Source: UKL13-2 sp038321965 (GTDB lineage: Bacteria; Pseudomonadota; Gammaproteobacteria; Burkholderiales; Usitatibacteraceae). Taken from it: 64,000 nucleotides of DNA. The notes beneath the pieces are model-generated. The model searched no databases. It had not been told where the DNA came from and saw only the letters and a program-made list of their open reading frames with translations. Made by a program: the position numbers and the translations under genes. This document shows, one piece after another, positions 8,679 through 17,112 of the stretch (within the stretch, counting starts at the first letter, position 1; every line of letters starts with the position of its first letter). Where the stretch lies: assembly GCA_038321965.1 (NCBI GenBank), contig JBBQFL010000021.1:8739-72738 (forward strand). Reading direction: 5' to 3'.

Positions 8679-9598
8679 ATCACAGCCCGAGTGGCGATCC
8701 ACAAGGCGTTGTCATTTCGAGCAACGCGAGAAATCTGCTTGTCGCGCCTGCAAGCAAAAGCAGATTCCTCGTCGCTGCGCTCATCGGAATGACAGTATTG
8801 AATATTGCCAGTCCTGGCGGGAGCGGTACGGCGTTTGCAAAGGAAAGATTCATCGTTGTTGCTTCAACGACATCGATGCAGGATTCGGGCTTGTTCGGGC
8901 ACATCCTGCCGATCTTTAAAGCCAAAACCGGCATCGACGTACGCGTGGTCGCACAGGGAACAGGGCAGGCGCTGGCGCTGGCGAAAAAAGGCGACGCTGA
9001 CGTCGTGTTGGTGCACGACAAGGTTGCCGAGCTGAAATTCGTCGAAGAGGGATTCGGCATCGACCGGCGCGACGTGATGGTCAACGATTTTGTCATTGTC
9101 GGGCCAAAGAGTGATCCGGCAAAGGTGTCCGGCAACGATGTGATTGGCGCGTTGAAAAAGATTGAGGCAAGCAAGTCACCTTTCACCTCGCGTGGCGACA
9201 AAAGCGGTACACATGCAGCCGAACTGCGCCATTGGAAAGCCGCCGATATCGATCCGCAGATTGGCAAGGGCACCTGGTATCGCGAGACCGGCTCCGGCAT
9301 GGGGCCGACGTTGAATACCGCAAGCGCTATGAACGCATACTCATTTACGGATCGCGGTACGTGGCTGTCATTCAAGAATCGTGGTGAACTTTCCGTTCTC
9401 GTTGAGAGTGACACCAAATTATTCAACCAATATGGCGTCATGCTCGTCAATCCGGCCAAACATGCGCATGTGAAAAAAGAAATGGGCATTCAGTTCATTG
9501 ACTGGATTACTTCGCCAGAGGGGCAGGCCGCGATTGCCGCGTACAAGATCGAGGGGCAACAGTTGTTCTTCCCAAATTACATTGCGCAGCGGAAATAG
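8672..9598 (+). CDS. tupA: Tungstate-binding periplasmic protein
   Basis: A 308-residue secreted binding protein. After an N-terminal export signal ending near ...GTAFA-KE (about residue 56), the mature part begins with the TupA signature ASTTSMQDSGLFG and has GDADVVLVHDK, both typical of tungstate-specific TupA. The ATG at 8672 overlaps the tupC stop and follows a strong AGGAGAA. The export signal is odd: residues 14-41 are encoded by a palindromic repeat (8711-8793), which supplies the hydrophobic core FLVAALIGM. An internal ATG at about 8789 would leave almost no hydrophobic core, so the longer form is preferred. Confidence 0.9.
   Translation: MVNHSPSGDPQGVVISSNARNLLVAPASKSRFLVAALIGMTVLNIASPGGSGTAFAKERFIVVASTTSMQDSGLFGHILPIFKAKTGIDVRVVAQGTGQALALAKKGDADVVLVHDKVAELKFVEEGFGIDRRDVMVNDFVIVGPKSDPAKVSGNDVIGALKKIEASKSPFTSRGDKSGTHAAELRHWKAADIDPQIGKGTWYRETGSGMGPTLNTASAMNAYSFTDRGTWLSFKNRGELSVLVESDTKLFNQYGVMLVNPAKHAHVKKEMGIQFIDWITSPEGQAAIAAYKIEGQQLFFPNYIAQRK
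8711..8793. repeat. Imperfect palindromic repeat inside tupA
   Basis: The left arm begins GTCATTTCGAGCAACGCGAG and the right arm ends CTGCGCTCATCGGAATGAC; with the AAATCTGCTT and AAGCAGATT parts they form an imperfect inverted repeat of about 83 bp. Sequences of this kind are familiar as dispersed intergenic repeats in proteobacterial genomes (knowledge, not searched here). I see no second clear copy in this window. It is read in frame within tupA. Confidence 0.8.
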
Positions 9599-9621
9599 GT
9601 TCGGGCGCGCTTGCGTGTCGG

Positions 9622-10764
9622 CTAATTGTAGGTATCCGATAGATCTGGTTGCGTCGGCATCATGTGAATACTGTCTTTTAACAGGGATACGCCGATAGCT
9701 TCGCCAAGTGCGAGACGATTGCGCTGCGCAACGTGACTCGGCACACTGAACTGCAACGTAGTGGTCGGCTCGTTTCGGAGCGCAAGCGTAATACTGGTGT
9801 TCACACCGAGTTTTGTAAACTCGACGATTGTGCCGTGCACGGGGTTTTCATGTTCGCCGCGCGAAGGCCGATCATGGCGATGCAACACAATACCTGAGGC
9901 CGGAATCATCCAGTCGCATTCATCGCCAACAGCAAAGCGTTCGTCAAGCTGCGCTTCGAGGGTGAGGCCATTCCATTGCAGCACGGTCGTGCCATTGGTG
10001 GCTTGATGTTCTTGCACTCTGCCTTTGAAGATGTTGCGGCAATCGGTCAGTCGCGCCACATGCCGGTCGATGGGCCGGTTGACGATTTCATCAGGTGGCG
10101 CCGTTTGAAGTGTTCGACCACGATGCAGGATGCACATGCGGTCACACAGCATCGCGGCTTCATCAAGGTCGTGGGTGACGAGGATGACGGGCATGTTTAG
10201 CGTCTTGCGCAAATCAGCCAGTTCGCGATAGAGCTTTTGCCGGGTCACGCGGTCAACGGCAGAGAAGGGTTCGTCTAGCAGCAGGATTTGCGGGTCGCGC
10301 GCCAGTGCCCGGGCGACGGCGACTCGCTGTTGCTGACCACCGGACAATTCGCGCGGCAGCCGGTTCGCAAGACCGTCAAGGTGTACCTGTGTGAGCAACT
10401 TCTGCGCGCGCTCGCGCCTCGCTTGTATTGGCAGATGATTGAGCGCAGTTTCAATATTGCCGATAGCGCTCATGTGTGGGAACAACGCATAACTTTGGAA
10501 CACGAACCCCACCGAACGTTGTGGCGTCGGCACGTGGGTGCCGGTTGTGGTGTCGAACCAAACTTCGTTAGCGCAGACAATGCGGCCCTTCGACGGTCGG
10601 GTCAGGCCGGCAATGGCGCGCAGGATCGTTGATTTGCCGCTGCCCGACGGGCCGACCAGTGCCAGCACTTCGCCGGGCGCGCAGGAAAAACTCGCATCGA
10701 GTTGAATCGGCACGTGCTGCTGCAGTTCGATCTGTATGCCGCCGTCGCGTTCAGGCGCGACCAT
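9622..10764 (-). CDS. modC: Molybdate ABC transporter ATP-binding protein
   Basis: A cytoplasmic ATPase for molybdate uptake, about 380 residues from the ATG at 10764, which overlaps the end of modB by 14 bp. It has Walker A GPSGSGKST, LSGGQQQR and Walker B ILLLDEPFSAVD, and the switch His in LVTHDLDEA. After the nucleotide-binding domain there is a linker (NIFKGRVQEH) and a C-terminal Mop/TOBE-type oxyanion-binding region containing VHGTIVEFTKLGVNTSITLAL. That domain organisation is the ModC hallmark. It is the last gene of modABC and runs towards the convergent tupA, leaving only 23 bp between stops. Confidence 0.93.
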   Translation of the reverse strand: MVAPERDGGIQIELQQHVPIQLDASFSCAPGEVLALVGPSGSGKSTILRAIAGLTRPSKGRIVCANEVWFDTTTGTHVPTPQRSVGFVFQSYALFPHMSAIGNIETALNHLPIQARRERAQKLLTQVHLDGLANRLPRELSGGQQQRVAVARALARDPQILLLDEPFSAVDRVTRQKLYRELADLRKTLNMPVILVTHDLDEAAMLCDRMCILHRGRTLQTAPPDEIVNRPIDRHVARLTDCRNIFKGRVQEHQATNGTTVLQWNGLTLEAQLDERFAVGDECDWMIPASGIVLHRHDRPSRGEHENPVHGTIVEFTKLGVNTSITLALRNEPTTTLQFSVPSHVAQRNRLALGEAIGVSLLKDSIHMMPTQPDLSDTYN

Positions 10765-11419
10765 GGATGCGTGGACGCGAGGTAGCAAATACGATGGTCA
10801 TGGCAACGATGGAAATGAGCAGAAGAATCGCAGACATCATCGCGGCGGCGTTCATGTCAAAAGCCTGCACGCGATCATAAATGGCGATGGCGATGGTTTT
10901 CGTTTCGCCGGGGATGCTGCCGCCGATCATCAGCACCACACCAAATTCGCCCAGCGTGTGTGCGAAGCTCAACACCATGGCTGTCACGACGCCGGGCCAA
11001 GCCAGCGGCAACTCGATGCGCAGAAATGTTTGCCATGCACTGAGGCCACAACATGCAGCCGCGTCGCGCACATCGGGCGGGATGTTTTCGAACGCGCGTT
11101 GCATCGGCTGAATGGCGAACGGCAGATTGAAGACGATCGAGGCCAGCAGCAGACCTTCGAAGGTGAACGCCAGTGTTCTTCCGAACAGGGCATGGTATGC
11201 CTGTCCAATAATCGAATTGCCGCCCAGCGATACCAGCAGATAGAAGCCCAGCACGGTGGGTGGCAATACCAGCGGCAGTGCAAGCAGCGCCTCACAGAGC
11301 GCGCGTCCACGAAACGGCTGCCACGCCAATTGCCTGCTGATGATGATGCCCAGCGGCAACAGCAGTAGCATCGTCCAGAACGCCAGCTTCAGCGATAGTG
11401 CCAGCGCCTGCCAATCCAC
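10751..11419 (-). CDS. modB: Molybdate ABC transporter permease
   Basis: A 222-residue permease starting at GTG 11419, one base after the modA stop; the longer frame upstream would overlap modA and lacks hydrophobic character. It begins VDWQALALSLKLAFW, has LPLVLPPTVLGFYLL, and the transport signature AACCGLSAWQTFLRIELPLA followed by HTLGEFGVVLMIGG. These match ModB. It spans the inner membrane and couples the ModC ATPase to ModA. Confidence 0.93.
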   Translation of the reverse strand: MDWQALALSLKLAFWTMLLLLPLGIIISRQLAWQPFRGRALCEALLALPLVLPPTVLGFYLLVSLGGNSIIGQAYHALFGRTLAFTFEGLLLASIVFNLPFAIQPMQRAFENIPPDVRDAAACCGLSAWQTFLRIELPLAWPGVVTAMVLSFAHTLGEFGVVLMIGGSIPGETKTIAIAIYDRVQAFDMNAAAMMSAILLLISIVAMTIVFATSRPRIHGRA

Positions 11420-11420
11420 G

Positions 11421-12191
11421 CTATCCGCCTGGCAATGCGAAGCCGAAACGCTTGAAGATGGCGCGCGCTGTCGGCTGCTGAAGAAAGCGATAGAACCGTT
11501 GCGCCTCCGCCCCGGCATTCTTCAGCAGCACCATGCGTTGGCGAAGTGGCTGGTGTGCGGACTCAGGAATCAGGGCGTACGTACCGAGTGCGGCGACCTG
11601 CGGTGAGAGCGCAAGCGAGTACGCAAAGATGCCGCCCTGAATGCCCGCTGTCGCGGCAAATTGTGCAGTTTGCGAAACGTTCTCGCCGAGTACCAGCTTG
11701 GGCTGAACCGCTTCCCAAAGTCCTGCTTTGAGCAGCGCCTCCTTTGCGGCGCGTCCATAGGGCGCATGTTCAGGATTAGCAATGGCGAGTTTCTGCAACT
11801 GTCCCTGCGCCAGCGAGTCAGATAGCGATTTCAAGGTAGGGTCCGGCTTGAGTGTCGAGCCATGCGGCGCGAATATTGCGATGCGGCCAATTGCATAAGG
11901 CGTCCCAGTGTCCATCGTTCGGCCTTCATTGACGAGTGCGTGTACGTACGATTCATCTGCAGAAAGAAACAGCTGAAACGGCGCACCCTGCGCAATTTGC
12001 TGGCGGAAATTGCCGGATGATCCATATACCGTTTTCACTATGCCGCCGGTTTCCGACGCGTACGTGGCGACAATTTCGTCGAGTGCGAATTTGAGATCGG
12101 ACGCAGCCGCGATTTGCGGAGCAGGTGCGGCGCAGCAGGCAATTGTCGAGAAAACTGTCAGCGCGCAAGCAACAATGCGAATCAAGAACAT
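11421..12191 (-). CDS. modA: Molybdate-binding periplasmic protein
   Basis: A 256-residue secreted protein starting at ATG 12191, with signal peptide MFLIRIVACALTVFSTIACC then APAP. The mature part opens with IAAASDLKFALDEIV and contains GSSGNFRQQIAQGAPFQLFLSADE, both diagnostic for ModA-like proteins. A longer frame to 12386 would run back through the ModE-type operator and the end of modE, so it is rejected. It heads modABC; a ModE-like operator lies 27-50 bp upstream of the ATG. Confidence 0.93.
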   Translation of the reverse strand: MFLIRIVACALTVFSTIACCAAPAPQIAAASDLKFALDEIVATYASETGGIVKTVYGSSGNFRQQIAQGAPFQLFLSADESYVHALVNEGRTMDTGTPYAIGRIAIFAPHGSTLKPDPTLKSLSDSLAQGQLQKLAIANPEHAPYGRAAKEALLKAGLWEAVQPKLVLGENVSQTAQFAATAGIQGGIFAYSLALSPQVAALGTYALIPESAHQPLRQRMVLLKNAGAEAQRFYRFLQQPTARAIFKRFGFALPGG

Positions 12192-12217
12192 GACGAATAT
12201 GTAGCAGTGGGGGAGTG

Positions 12218-12241
12218 CGTAATATACAGGCGGATATAACG
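12218..12241. promoter_or_regulatory. Candidate ModE operator upstream of modA
   Basis: CGTAATATA-caggcg-GATATAACG is a 24-bp imperfect inverted repeat in the 9-6-9 layout of the E. coli modA ModE site, with CG/ATA half-site edges kept. It lies between modE and modA. Binding itself is inferred. Confidence 0.65.
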
Positions 12242-12276
12242 ACTGGCAAACGGCCGCCCGGGCAATCTTGGATGAG

Positions 12277-12639
12277 TCAGGCGTGTGGCTTATCGGCCAG
12301 TAGCGCGGCGAAAGCCGTGAGATCGGCGCGAATTGCGGCGTCTGTACGCTTTTCCATCGACCGAAAATGCGCAAGCACTTTTTCACCGAAAGCGGTCAGT
12401 CGTGCGCCGCCACCCCCGCCGCCACCGGTCGCGGTGTCGATGAGGGGTTCGCGGAAGCAGCGGTTCATGGTGTCGGCCAGGTTCCAGGCGCGCTTGTAGG
12501 ACATGCCTAATTCACGCGCCGCTTTGGAAATGGAACCCGATGTGCGGATCGCGTCGAGCAGATCTGCCTTGCCGGGACCGATGGCGATTTCATCGCCGAA
12601 ATAGATGCGGAATTTCGCGGACGCAATCTGGTGCGTCAC
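12277..12639 (-). CDS. modE: ModE-type regulator, DNA-binding domain only
   Basis: A 120-residue LysR-type winged-helix protein starting at GTG 12639, ten bases after the grxD stop. It has the ModE core: ISKAARELGMSYKRAWNLAD followed by a glycine run and ARLTAFGEKVL. ModE of E. coli has an additional C-terminal pair of Mop domains that bind molybdate; these are absent here, so this form cannot sense molybdate in the usual way. The poly-Gly turn is normal for the family. It sits directly ahead of modABC and the candidate ModE operator, so local control of molybdate uptake is likely. Confidence 0.88.
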   Translation of the reverse strand: MTHQIASAKFRIYFGDEIAIGPGKADLLDAIRTSGSISKAARELGMSYKRAWNLADTMNRCFREPLIDTATGGGGGGGARLTAFGEKVLAHFRSMEKRTDAAIRADLTAFAALLADKPHA

Positions 12640-12649
12640 GATGGATTTC

Positions 12650-12964
12650 TTATTTTGCAGTGCCAAGCATTTGCTGCAACTCACCGGACTGATACATTTC
12701 TCGCATGATGTCGGCGCCGCCAACAAATTCGCCATTGACGTAGAGCTGCGGGATGGTCGGCCAGTTGGCGTACTCCTTGATGCCCTGGCGGATGTCCGCA
12801 TCTTGCAGAACGTCGACCGTGAAGGGTTTGTCGACGCCACAGGCTTTAAGCATCTGCGTTGCCGAGGCCGAGAAGCCGCACATGGGAAATTGCGGCGAAC
12901 CTTTCATGTACAACACGACAGGATTGGATGTAACGGTTTCGCGGATTTTATCTTGTGCGTCCAT
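12650..12964 (-). CDS. grxD: Monothiol glutaredoxin (Grx4 type)
   Basis: A 104-residue CGFS glutaredoxin: MDAQDKIRETV, then VVLYMKGSPQFPMCGFSAS with the single active-site Cys, WPTIPQLYVNGEFVGGADI with the cis-Pro and glutathione-binding residues. Proteins of this class bridge a [2Fe-2S] cluster with glutathione and deliver or store clusters. The ATG at 12964 is preferred to one eight codons upstream. It follows prmC on the same strand after 39 bp, a conserved neighbourhood in Betaproteobacteria. Confidence 0.95.
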   Translation of the reverse strand: MDAQDKIRETVTSNPVVLYMKGSPQFPMCGFSASATQMLKACGVDKPFTVDVLQDADIRQGIKEYANWPTIPQLYVNGEFVGGADIMREMYQSGELQQMLGTAK

Positions 12965-13003
12965 GGTGAAGCTCCGGTGATGAATCAAGTATAGGTTGTC
13001 ATT

Positions 13004-13876
13004 TTAGCGAATTTGACCACTCGCTACACGGGGAATTCCCGCGAGGTCACACGTAGAGGTGAGGTTGTCGAAGCCCGCTTTCAAGAGCAACTCGCGGCAG
13101 GCATCACGCTGATCGTAGCCATGCTCGAAAAGTAACCAGCCATTCGGTCGCAAATGCACGCGAGCGCCTTCAATAATCGTGCGAATCGATGCCAGTCCGT
13201 CGGCGCTGCCGTCGGTCAATGCGGTCACGGGCTCAAAGCGCAGATCGCCGGTAGAGAGATGTATATCGTTGCCGCCAACATAGGGTGGGTTGGAGACGAT
13301 CAAATCAAACTGGCGGCCAGCGAGGCGCTGGTACCAATCGCTCTCGATAAATTCGACCGCTGCATTGAGCCGTTGCGCGTTTTCCGCAGCGACCAACAAA
13401 GCGTCGCGTGAAAAATCTGCGGCGATGATGGCGGCAGCGGGCAACTCAAGCGCCAGCGTGACGGCAATGGCACCACTGCCGGTGCCAAGATCGAGGACAC
13501 TAAGAGGAATTTCATTGGCAATCAGATGCGTAGAACCATTATTCGCGGGCTTCCCAGACGATATTTGTCCTGAAAGGCGCGCCAGTGCTTGTTCTATAAT
13601 AATTTCTGTCTCGGGGCGCGGAATCAGCGTTGCCGGCGAAACGTTGAAGTCGCGGCCATAGAATTCCCGAGACCCGATGAGGTAAGCAATCGGTTCGCCA
13701 TCGGCGCGACGGGCCAGCAGGTGGTTTGCGGCTTGCACCTGTGCGGCGTCGAGCTGCCGCTCCGGATGGGCAATGATGCTCGCGCGCGAAACGCCGAGAA
13801 CATGCGCCAGCAGCATTTGCGCCTCACGTTTCTCAATGGCATAGCGCGACAGCGTGTCAGCGATAGTCGCATTCAT
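13004..13876 (-). CDS. prmC: Peptide chain release factor N5-glutamine methyltransferase
   Basis: A 290-residue SAM-dependent methyltransferase that methylates the Gln of the GGQ motif in release factors. An N-terminal helical substrate-binding domain is followed by the Rossmann motif VLDLGTGSGAIAVTLA and the catalytic SNPPYVG. A short Ser/Asn-rich insertion (about residues 98-112) lies just before motif I. It is encoded 27 bp downstream of prfA, which encodes its substrate, as in many Proteobacteria. Confidence 0.95.
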   Translation of the reverse strand: MNATIADTLSRYAIEKREAQMLLAHVLGVSRASIIAHPERQLDAAQVQAANHLLARRADGEPIAYLIGSREFYGRDFNVSPATLIPRPETEIIIEQALARLSGQISSGKPANNGSTHLIANEIPLSVLDLGTGSGAIAVTLALELPAAAIIAADFSRDALLVAAENAQRLNAAVEFIESDWYQRLAGRQFDLIVSNPPYVGGNDIHLSTGDLRFEPVTALTDGSADGLASIRTIIEGARVHLRPNGWLLFEHGYDQRDACRELLLKAGFDNLTSTCDLAGIPRVASGQIR

Positions 13877-13903
13877 TTACGCATCCAGCCTGCCAAGCGA
13901 TGA

Positions 13904-14979
<1,076 letters not shown>

Positions 14980-14983
<4 letters not shown>

Positions 14984-16257
14984 TTTTCTTGTTCTTGGGA
15001 GTCGGTTGAAGCCGGGAACAGCTTGTCTAGCGCATCACTCAGCGCTTCACGCTCGGCGCCGTGGGTGCGATTGAGTGCTGCGAGTGGGTGGTGCAGAAAT
15101 TTGTTGGTTAGTCCGTGGGCAAGCTGCTCCAGCACTTTCGACGGATCGTCGCCTTTGGCAAGCATGCGTTTGGCGCGCTCAAGTTCCGTCTGCCGATATT
15201 GGTCCGCCTTGCCGCGCAGCTGCTGAATCACCGGCACCGATGCGCGCGCGCCCAGCCAGGCCATGAATTCGCCGGTACGGATGTCGATAATGCGATCGGC
15301 TTCGGCGACCGCCGCTTCGCGCTTTGCGCTGTTTTGCTGGATGATCTTGCCAAGCGTGTCGAGCGTGTAGAGGAATACGTCGTCAAGCTCGCCGACTTCA
15401 TGCTCAATATCCCGCGGAACCGCCAGATCGACCATGAAAATCGGCTTATGGCGCCGCTGCTTGAGCGCGCTTTCGATCATTCCCTTGCCGATGATCGGCA
15501 GCATTGAGGCGGTCGAGGTAATGATGGCGTCGAATTCGTGGATGCGTTCTGGCAACTGTTGCAGTGTGATCGCGGTGGCATTGAAACGTTTGGCCAGCTC
15601 GCGCCCACGGTCGATGGAGCGGTTGGCGACAACAATGCTCCTGGGGGAATGCGCAGCAAAATGGGTGGCAGCCAGCTCAATCATTTCACCGACGCCGATG
15701 AGCAATAATTTGATTTCACGAAGGTCGCCAAAAAGCTGCTGTGCTAGCTTCAACGCAGCCGCAGCCATACTGACGGAGGTGGCACCGATTTCGGTCTGCG
15801 TGCGTACTTCCTTGGCGACTTTGAAGGCTTCCTGAAACAGCCGGTCCAGCGACCCGCCCAGTGTGCCGGCCTCGGCGGCGACCTTGGCGGCGAGTTTGAC
15901 CTGGCCAAGTATTTGCGGCTCGCCCAATACCATGGAATCAAGACCACTGGCCACGCGGAAAGCGTGACGCGCCACGTCGGCTTCGGCTAGCTGGTAGAGG
16001 TGCGGCATCAGATTGATGTTAGCGCCGCCATGTTGTGCAGCCAGCCAGTCCGCCACGAGCCTGGCGACTGAATTTTCTTTGCCGCGTATGTAGATTTCTG
16101 TCCGGTTGCAAGTGGAAACCAGTGCGACTTCGTCGGCGCCGGTCTCGCGCTTGATGCTCTCGAGCGCCGGCCGTTGCGCCTCCAGTGGGAACACAATGCG
16201 CTCGCGCACCTCGATCGGCGCTGTGCGGTGATTGAATCCAATGGCAAACAGGGGCAT
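14980..16257 (-). CDS. hemA: Glutamyl-tRNA reductase
   Basis: The first committed enzyme of C5-pathway tetrapyrrole synthesis, reducing Glu-tRNA to glutamate-1-semialdehyde. At 425 residues it has the catalytic Cys50 in LVSTCNRTEIY, LGEPQILGQVK, and an NADPH-binding domain with LLIGVGEMIELAATHF. It heads the hemA-prfA-prmC-grxD-modE-modABC run on the minus strand. An extended -10 element lies about 70 bp upstream. Heme supply links it to the oxidase cluster in the window, though it is transcribed separately. Confidence 0.97.
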
Positions 16258-16328
16258 GTGGGATATGTTTGGCGAACGCGAACGAAAATCAATGAAATGG
16301 GAGTAATTTGCGTGTTTAACAACGTAAA

Positions 16329-16337
16329 ATTATAGCA
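16329..16337 (-). promoter_or_regulatory. Extended -10 element for hemA
   Basis: On the minus strand the sequence TGCTATAAT gives a perfect TATAAT with the TG extension. No recognisable -35 hexamer lies at the usual distance (the region is a G-run), which fits an extended -10 promoter. It is about 72-80 bp upstream of the hemA ATG. Confidence 0.55.
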
Positions 16338-16465
16338 GTGAGGGTTTCCCCCCTCCCCATGTGACGGACTTCACTTAGTCGCCAGCACTCGACCGTGGCG
16401 GGCGACACCCCGTCGGGTCAGCCAGATTTGCAGCTATGCAATTTTGATCAAACTTGAGGACACTT

Positions 16466-17035
16466 ATGCGATTTGTCAAAGCGGTACTGATTGTTTTTTT
16501 GTCGGCGAGTGGATTGAGTAATACCGCGAGTGCAGCGGCGACGTCAGCTGGCAGTTGTCCGGCGCTTCTGGATCATCGCTTCAGCTCTCTCCAGGGCAAG
16601 CCACAGGATCTCTGCCAATATCGCGGCAAGGTGGTACTGGTGGTAAACACCGCAAGCTACTGTGGCTATACCGAACAATACAAGGGGCTGCAGGCGCTTT
16701 ATGATAAATATCAGAAGCGGGGATTGGTCGTGCTTGGCTTTCCCGCAAACGATTTCGGCAAGCAGGAACCCGGAACCAACGCGGAGGTTGCCGATTTTTG
16801 TGAACGAACCTTCAAGGTGCGGTTTCCGATGATCGAGAAAACATCTGTGGTTGCTGGTCAGGCCAATCCCGTGCACGAAGCATTGTTTAAGGTGACAGGA
16901 GATCGGCCAAAGTGGAATTTCCACAAGTATCTGGTCGCGCGTGACGGGGCGACAGTCAAGAGTTTTTCCAGCAATGTGACGCCAGAGTCCGATACGTTTG
17001 TAACTGAAGTAGAGGCGTTGCTCGCCAGCAAATAA
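16466..17035 (+). CDS. Exported glutathione peroxidase-like protein
   Basis: A 189-residue thiol peroxidase of the glutathione peroxidase family. From ATG 16466 (preceded by TTGAGGA) it has a signal peptide ending near SNTASA, so it should act in the periplasm. The catalytic Cys66 lies in NTASYCGYTEQYKGL, Gln100 in FPANDFGKQEP and Trp150 in KWNFHKYLV, completing the Cys/Gln/Trp set; Cys replaces selenocysteine. It is divergent from hemA and 77 bp ahead of pilB, with no shared function evident. Many Cys-type bacterial enzymes of this family use thioredoxin rather than glutathione, so the electron donor is open. Confidence 0.92.
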   Translation: MRFVKAVLIVFLSASGLSNTASAAATSAGSCPALLDHRFSSLQGKPQDLCQYRGKVVLVVNTASYCGYTEQYKGLQALYDKYQKRGLVVLGFPANDFGKQEPGTNAEVADFCERTFKVRFPMIEKTSVVAGQANPVHEALFKVTGDRPKWNFHKYLVARDGATVKSFSSNVTPESDTFVTEVEALLASK

Positions 17036-17112
17036 CGTTTTCTTTACAAAGTGTTAGCGTAAGGGCATGATGTAATTTCTCAATTTTCGCGAGTATTTGG
17101 TCAAACAATATT

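Noticed and set aside
12192..12386. Upstream extension of modA to 12386
   Set aside because: It would cross the ModE-type operator and overlap modE; the ATG at 12191 starts directly at a signal peptide.
12395..12435. Poly-glycine run in modE as a low-complexity anomaly
   Set aside because: A Gly-rich turn at this place is a normal feature of ModE winged helices.
16443..16452. TTTGATCAAA palindrome as an FNR site ahead of the glutathione peroxidase gene
   Set aside because: FNR sites need TTGAT-N4-ATCAA; here the half sites abut, and it lies only 13 bp from the start codon.
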